Below are positions 57,159 through 64,000 of a stretch of DNA of 64,000 nucleotides, one piece after another. Each line of letters begins with the position of its first letter. Within the stretch, counting starts at the first letter, position 1. The DNA comes from Chamaecrista fasciculata (lineage: Eukaryota; Streptophyta; Magnoliopsida; Fabales; Fabaceae). The position numbers were made by a program, and so were the translations under genes. The notes under the pieces are model-generated. The model made no database searches and was not told the origin of the DNA. It worked only from the letters and a program-made list of their open reading frames with translations. The stretch is taken from the NCBI GenBank assembly GCA_003254925.1, contig QANZ01033453.1:18677-82676 (forward strand). Reading direction: 5' to 3'.

Positions 57159-58645
57159 TATCTCATTTTTCATTTAAGTTGATATAAAACTTATATCAAA
57201 AAAATATTTCAAGAAGATATATAAATAAAATTACATATGATGAAATTTTATAAACTAATAAAATTGAATAAAGTATAATAATTAGTCTCACATATTAATT
57301 AAATAGTCATATGCATATATTGTATAGATTTATGCATGTTACGTACACACAACAGAATCACAAGATATATACTTAATTGTTGCTAATTAAGAGAAAGTAA
57401 CGATATCTAGCTAGCTTGTTATATGGTTATATAACCATTCCCTTTTTAATTAATTGTTTAATTTGGTTAAATGTATCCATCAAATTTGTATGGGAATTAT
57501 TTAAATAAAATCCCAACGGGCAACTATCCCTTAGAAATATAATTATGTTTCAAGCTTGAGCCATTCATATTAATTTATTTATATCAAATATATATTGTAT
57601 TATATGACTTTTTGATTTTCTATTAATTAATAACTCAAACCATAAAATAATATTTCACATGAAAATATGTTAATAAAATGAGAATATATAGTGGGTATAG
57701 AGTTAATCAAGGTTTGATTGGAGAAATTATTTGGTTTAGGAGTGGTGTGGTGTGAGGTGAAATGGGATGGTTGAGACTTGAGACGATTTGACTTTTGATT
57801 TAACGTTTAATCAGTGAGTGAGATGTGATGTGTTAAGATAGTTTACGAATTATTCTAAATAACTTATATAGAATGCTCAATTTTTCAACTTCCCAAAATT
57901 TATGGGTTTAAAATAATTTATAATTTTAATAATTTTTACCTCTCTTTTTATCATACTTTCAAACTTCTATAAACATGAATTTTAAATTCACAAACTATAA
58001 TATTAAATTTTAAATTCATAAAATCTTAATTTTTCTAAAATTGTAATCCTAATTCTAATTAAAATTATAAATTAACCTTTTGATCTTTTTTCTTCTAAGC
58101 TAGTAATTATAGTTTTCTTTCAATTTAAGTCCGTTCTTCCTTATTTCCTTTTTTTTTTATCCAGGTTTACTCTTTTATGAGAGTATTATTGAGAATTTCA
58201 TAATTTAAACCAACTTCACCCCATTAATGTTATAACATCCAATAGAGATTGATTTATCATTAATTATTTTTATTAAATTTTTAATCAATTGAATAATTCA
58301 TCTAACCCATCACATTTCTCATTCCATTAATGATCATCCCAATGTACTTGTTTTTAAAACTCTTAATTAAGCATTAAATAACTTCCTAAAACTTTATTTT
58401 ATGTTATTTTAAAACAAAATAAAAATTAATAGAAAAATTAAAAATTTATCATAATTTGTTTTTTATTAATTTAATCAATAATAGAATAATCACTTTTTAT
58501 AATTTCAAATTTTAAAATGATATTTACAAAAAAAAAATCAAAACCACTAATTAATATTTTATTTATTGGTTTAATTTGTTGTAACTGAAAATACAGCCTC
58601 ATCTGAGAGCACACCTTTCTCACTAAATATGTAATTGCTAGTTTA
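57159..58645. other. AT-rich intergenic DNA, no gene seen
   Basis: I see no open frame of interest, RNA gene or clear repeat ends. Confidence 0.4.
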
Positions 58646-58655
58646 TTTTAAAGAA

Positions 58656-59111
58656 GATCAAAGTGCACTTTTAGTCTTATAACTTTTGTCCTAATTTCAA
58701 TTTGGTCCCATAATTTTTTTTATTGCACTTTTGGTCTCATATTTGCAAAAAGTTACAGATTTGGTCCCGTATCACTTTTGGTCCCATATCTTTCGGTTAT
58801 GTTGCAGAATTAGTCTCATATATTTGCAAAAAATTCTTTAGTCAGTCCCACCTGACCCAACAATATATAGGACCAATTATGTACTTGAACCAAAGATATA
58901 CGAGACTAGTTCTACAACTTGACCAAAAAATATGAGACCGATTCTGCGACCTGATCCAATTATATGAGACCAAAAGTGCAAGCTAAGACAGGTACAAATC
59001 TACAACTTAAGCAAAAGATAAGGGACCAAAAGTGCAACAAAAAAAATTATAAGATCAAATTGAGACATGAGCAAAAGTTATAAGACTAAAAAATTAAAAA
59101 TACACTTTGGC
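58656..59111. mobile_element. Fold-back MITE with a 10-bp duplication
   Basis: About 456 bp with inverted ends (CAAAGTGCACTTTTAGTC region at left, ACTTTGGC at right) and recurrent 'ttttggtcccatat'/'atgagaccaaaagtgca' phrases in opposite arms. A perfect 10-bp direct repeat TTTTAAAGAA lies on both sides (58646-58655, 59112-59121). Confidence 0.85.
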
Positions 59112-59121
59112 TTTTAAAGAA

Positions 59122-59828
59122 TAAACGAATAATAATTGAATGTTTCAGAAGCGATCAATTAGAATAATTGCGCAATCTAAAGAAAATGGTTTCTTGAAAA
59201 GTATGATCTTATCCATACTAACTACCATTTATATTAGGATTTTATATATTAGAACAAGTTTTATGTCTTGACCAAAAAAAAAAAAAGAACCAGTTTTATG
59301 TATGAAGAAAGATCGAAGTTGATCATTTTAATTTTTTCTTTCGCTCAAAAAAAATATGTGGTCTATGAATTAATGATCATTTTTAATTAAGGTTAAAACC
59401 TTGAGACCAACTTTAATTTAGATCTTCTAAAAGCACAAGGGTCATATAAAGGACGACACGTACGTACACTCATGACTCAACTATATATTGTGGTATTTTA
59501 ATTTTAGAAAGAAAAACAACTTGTGTCTTTGTGTGCGGCGTCAACATTTTGAAAATAATACAGGATTAATTACTATTAATTTTGTTTTTAATTAACCTAG
59601 TTACAAGATCTATATATTCCATGGTTAACTTATTTCTTACTATAAATGTGTATATCATCTCCAATTTGCAAAGATGTCATTAGGTTATAATTAATCGCAC
59701 TTATATATATATATTATATATATATATTGGAGGAGCCTTCTCTTTTTTTTTTTGCGTGATGTAGGAGGAGTCTTCTGGATGTCTTTCCACTTATACTAAG
59801 ATAAAAATATTACATATAATTAAAATAA
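59122..59828. other. AT-rich intergenic DNA, no gene seen
   Basis: AT dinucleotide runs at 59703-59728 and T-tracts. No gene or RNA is recognised. Confidence 0.4.
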
Positions 59829-60190
59829 GAGAAAATTTACTATTTGCTCCTTCCTTTTTTACTGAGTCAACGATTTGATCTCTCATTTATTTTACATACA
59901 TATTTACGCGCCCTTTTATATATATATATACTATATTATATGTGTGAGAGTGTTTTTGGTTGGTCAAAAATAATTAAATTAAAAATTAAAAAATAGGAAA
60001 GTAGTAGATGTGATTTAAGAAAGTGAAAACTTATTATTTGGTCTTTTAATTTTCACACTTCTAACGATTTAGTCCTTGAATAATAAAAATATATTATTTA
60101 GTCACTGAATAACTACAAATATCAAATTAAACGTTATATACATATTTCTATACCCGTTAGGGCACAGAAAGCCCCTAGTATATATATATA
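59829..60190. repeat. Left member of a distant inverted pair
   Basis: It begins GAGAAAATTTACTATTTG and contains TTACATACATATTTACGCG and CCCGTTAGGGCACAGAAAGC. These appear inverted at 63780-63892, so the two could be the ends of one element of about 4 kb or two independent MITE remnants. Confidence 0.55.
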
Positions 60191-62232
60191 TATGTGTGAA
60201 TATTACTAATAATATTATTTCTACATTCACTCTAGTAGAAAATATAAATGCATAGCATAACCACGTAGCCACACTTTGGTTTTCTAAATCAAGATGCTCA
60301 TAAATAAATAGATAAAATGTTTCTTTTTTTTCATTGAAAGAGTACTCTCATTTATTTTTTTCTGTATAAAATCCTGTCCACTAATTTATAAATTAATTCA
60401 ATCAATTCAAAACTCAAACGTTGATTCAATAAAAGAAAAACGAAGCATATATATATTTGCAATTGGTTTGAACTTGTTCCATTCAAACTCTAACATCAAC
60501 CATGATAAAGACATTAATTAATATTATAATAGAATAAATAAATTATATAATTCAGTTTATAGATTATATTAATTAGTCTCGTTTCAAAGGGAATTGATAG
60601 GACTTTCATTGTGGTAGGCTGGTAGCCATGCTGAATCCCTTTGGAATTAACTTAAGGCTGCGTTTGGATTAGAACATTATGTTCTTTTATCCTCCTTTAT
60701 TTCCCCGAATTCCTTTATGTTCTCCTCTTTTATTTTTCTCCTTTATATCTCCTTTATCTCTCATTTATCTTCTCAAATTACTAACATATCCCTACTCAAC
60801 TACTTATAATTACCTACTTTTTATCGTAAAATAATAAAATACTCAAAGGACATATTTGTAAATTGTATATTAAAATATTTTTATTTATTACCCTTACAAC
60901 TTTCTCTCTCTATTCATCTTTTTTTATTATTTTTTTTTACTCACCTCTCTCTTCTCTCTCTCTCACACCTCTCTCTCTCTCTCATACTATATTATATTAT
61001 ATATATAATTTTTATTAATTTACTTAAAAAATAATTTTAGTCCTTGAAATTATATCAACTCAATAAGTCAATACTTGAGTCATCNCTTAACCACTTATAT
61101 TAACTCACATAGGCCAAAATATATCTTTTTTATTTTACTTTCAGTGAATATTTGTTTGAGTAAATGATTATTTCTTTCTAGAAATTTCAAAAATGGTATA
61201 AAATACATTATTGTTACACAACTTAATACTATTTGACAGAAAAAAAAAACTCGGTCTCTCTATTGTCAGTAAATATAATTTTACATTAAATTTGTTTATC
61301 TTGTGTATATGTAAATATTAAATGAAGTTGGATCTAAAACAAATTTAAATGTCTAGTACGTCTCTCACAATAGCATGAATTTGTGTTAAAAAATAAACTT
61401 CTATATATATATATATATATACATTAAACATAACTACTTTGAGCAGAATATATAATTGAAAAACAAAAAAAAAACATGACGAAATAAATTTTAGAATTTA
61501 GAAACATATCACATTCTTTCTCTGTAACGAAATCATAGAAAGACTTGTCAAATTTTCTTTGGCTGCATTATTAAACGTAAACTCATTAATTGGGTATAAG
61601 TTTTTATATAAAATTACCAATTGTACGTTTATGCTAAACTAAATTCCAATTTTTTTTTATGAAATATTAAGATGACATGCTTTTTTGTCGTTTTGTTTTA
61701 TTTTATGACAATATTGCATTAATTATAGGATTTTTTTTATTTGTGGTATCTTCCTGACCTCTCTTTTTTTTTTTGGCCTGAATATCTTCCTGACCTCTCG
61801 AATATATAATTAATGTTTTTTTTTTCTCATTGTTTTGAAATATGAGTTATTAGAGGACTGCATGTCTTTCTCTTGATAAGTTAGTTTAATCATTAATGGG
61901 CAAAGAAAAATATATTAAATGATTAAGTGGGAAAATGACCTTATCCTTTTCGAAGACTTTGAAATTTCTCTTGAAATAAATTTGCCAGAAATAATTGAAT
62001 CACATTTTCTTAACTAACTAAAAAAAACACACTCAAGGGAAAATTAAATGGTGTTCCTTTTTCTCTGACAAATTTAATTATACTAAAATTATCTTGTTTA
62101 AACCACCCAAATAAATTAATAAATTGTTAGTTTAAGTATTAATTAGATTGTTTGATTGAATTTGAGTGTTTGTAAATATATTTATCTTATTGAAAGACTC
62201 TCTTACCTTATCGAATTCGGAAGAGTAAAAAC
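60191..62232. other. AT-rich DNA, no gene seen
   Basis: 'ggctgcgtttggatt' at about 60655 is a common MITE/hAT-type terminus, but no partner end is seen. CT microsatellite runs lie at 60900-60985. A single N is at 61085. The open frames at 62156-62439 overlap the next MITE. Confidence 0.4.
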
Positions 62233-62235
62233 TAA

Positions 62236-62665
62236 GGGCCTGATTGGTTTAAGAAAATGTTTCTTGTTTTCATTTTCTGTTTCCATTTCTGGAATTCTAT
62301 TTTCATTTCTAAATTTTCAATATTTAAGAAATATGTTTGTTTGATAAAGTCAAAAAATCGTTTTCATTCATATTTAAATTATGTTAACTTGAATAAGGCT
62401 AATTTTTATATGTTTTCAAGTTTGATTATAACTAAATGATAATATTAACATAATTAAATAGTTTACTTTTGTGTAATGTTGCAAAATATCATAAGTTTGT
62501 TTTTGGAAATACTGGAAACGTCTCTTTGACGTTTCCTGTTTTCAGCCTGTTTCAGGAAATGTTTCCAGAAAACATTTCCAAAAAAACTGTACAAAACACG
62601 TTTTCAGTCATATTTCTTGTTTTCAGTGAAAATGGAAACAGGAAACAGGGCAACCAATCAGGCCC
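62236..62665. mobile_element. Tourist-like MITE, complete copy
   Basis: 430 bp with inverted ends GGGCCTGATTGGTT/AACCAATCAGGCCC and flanking TAA on both sides (62233-62235, 62666-62668), the target duplication of PIF/Harbinger-type elements. The truncated relative at 34270-34567 lies in the opposite orientation. Confidence 0.88.
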
Positions 62666-62668
62666 TAA

Positions 62669-63779
62669 ATCGAGGCAAAAAAGAAAAGCCCAAACAATTT
62701 GTTTTGGATTAATTTTCCAGTGATTAATTTTTATTTTATCTATTCATTAATTTGCCTTAGCCATAAAGGCTAGAACTCCAAAAAGTGTTTTTTTGTTTTT
62801 TTGTATAATTATAGAGTTTTTACCTATATGTGTAACAGTTTAGACAAATACTAATTTCATTCGAGTCGAAAGTAAACAATTAAAGTCCTCATAACAATGT
62901 CAATTCTAAAATTCAAATTTAAGCCTCTCAACCCGAAATAAAGCTCGCTTACCATTATACTAAATACTTGTTGGTTTCAAAAAATGTTCTTTGATATTTC
63001 CTTAGTTGTCCTTTAATACAGTTATTTTTTTTTATGGACACAAACTATCTTATGTCTGCCTATTTTACAATTTAGAGAATAATTAATTATTGTTAGTAAA
63101 TAAATCAACAAAATACATTTTTTTAACAAATATGTTTCAGTCTAGGAAATAACTTGTTGAGTAAATTAAACTATCATTTTAGTTTTTAAATTTTATGAGA
63201 GTTGTTACAATAATCTTTTGCTGAGTATATAATGATAACATATATAATGTATTCATAAATAAATTAATTTATAATAAGTCATGAATTTTCAAGAATTATA
63301 GTAACCTTAAGGGCCAAAATGTTAATTTACTCAATTATTATTTGAGCCAAAAAAATCCCATAATAGAATATTAAATTTTTCCCAACAAAAATGTTTCTAA
63401 TACGTGTAATTAACTACATATGGGATTCTCAGGCCAAAAAAAAAAACTACATATGGGATTGAAGTATAAATCGACAACTTTTTGCTTGACGTACTTAATT
63501 TGAACCTAATCCTCAACCACTATGATTCTTCCACTAGCATTTGTAGACTTAAATATGTCCATTTATATTAAGTTAATAACACGTTCGCCTTCATGCCTTC
63601 ATGGCATGGCATGAGAATTGCCAATAATATATGCATGTTGGTGAAGGTCAGAGAATCAAAATAGTTTTAAAAATTATCATCATGTAAACAAATCTTTTTT
63701 TTTTCGTTGAAATAGGGAAATAACATATGATAGAAAAACTATATATTAAGTAATTTTGTTATTTTGATAGAAACATAAA
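62669..63779. other. AT-rich DNA, no gene seen
   Basis: No coding or RNA signal is recognised. Confidence 0.4.
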
Positions 63780-63892
63780 TCAAACTATGGGCTTTGCGTG
63801 CTCTAACGGGCACACAAATATGTATGTAAAATAAATAAGGGACTAAATTGTTAACTTAGTAAAGAAAGAGAGACTAAATAGTAAATTTTCTC
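63780..63892. repeat. Right member of the distant inverted pair
   Basis: It runs GGGCTTTGCGTGCTCTAACG through GTAAATTTTCTC, the inverse of parts of 59829-60190. Flanking bases do not give a convincing direct duplication with the left end. Confidence 0.55.
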
Positions 63893-64000
63893 TTATTTTT
63901 AATTTCATAGACTATAGTTTTAAACATGGACGACCAGAGAGGGGTGGAGCCATATAATATAAGATAAAAACTCATCTTTTTTTGGTCCTAATATATATAT

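Overview
This is AT-rich plant nuclear DNA, probably from a eudicot. The evidence is spliced genes with GT-AG introns, a chloroplast NDH subunit, an R2R3-MYB factor, a type-I pectinesterase, a plant F-box/LRR gene, and many small Mutator-type repeats and miniature LTR elements. A legume is possible but the sequence does not prove it. Two single N bases (2344 and 61085) mark unresolved positions.

Six host protein genes and one tRNA gene are readable. From left to right: NdhU (+, 3981-5912, five exons); an R2R3-MYB of the bHLH-interacting class (-, 9981-8645, three exons); an F-box/LRR-repeat protein of the FBL15/SLOW MOTION type (+, 22577-29062, 17 exons, 939 aa, one GC-AG intron); a GPI-anchored protein of the At3g06035/At5g19250 type (+, 31171-33575, two exons); the 5' half only of a type-I methionine aminopeptidase with a zinc finger (-, 41568-38631, seven exons, catalytic half absent); tRNA-Arg(CCT) (+, 42056-42128); and a PMEI-PME pectinesterase (-, 46244-43310, three exons). 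They do not form an operon-like unit or a shared pathway.

The rest is layered mobile DNA. At least six small fold-back elements carry clear 9-10 bp target duplications of the Mutator type, and three of them are copies of one family (7014, 52056, 56754). Two larger elements with very long inverted arms (34568-37218 and 46434-49349) hold GC-rich inserts that look like captured host sequence; the second holds a fragment resembling a DUF579 (IRX15-type) xylan gene. A third element (49694-51102, perfect 9-bp target duplication) carries a GRF zinc-finger gene. Fossil LTR-type material is present, including one miniature LTR element that looks whole (52587-52910) and a small fragment resembling a plant-virus movement protein near 51.9 kb. 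Between 13.85 and 17.65 kb lie three adjacent minisatellite blocks with 25-, 30- and about 86-bp units.

The points most worth following up are the severed methionine aminopeptidase beside a possible rearrangement breakpoint, the GRF gene inside a Mutator-like element, the DUF579 capture, the nested element stack at 51.8-52.9 kb, and the three-block minisatellite complex. From 53 kb to the end I see no host gene.
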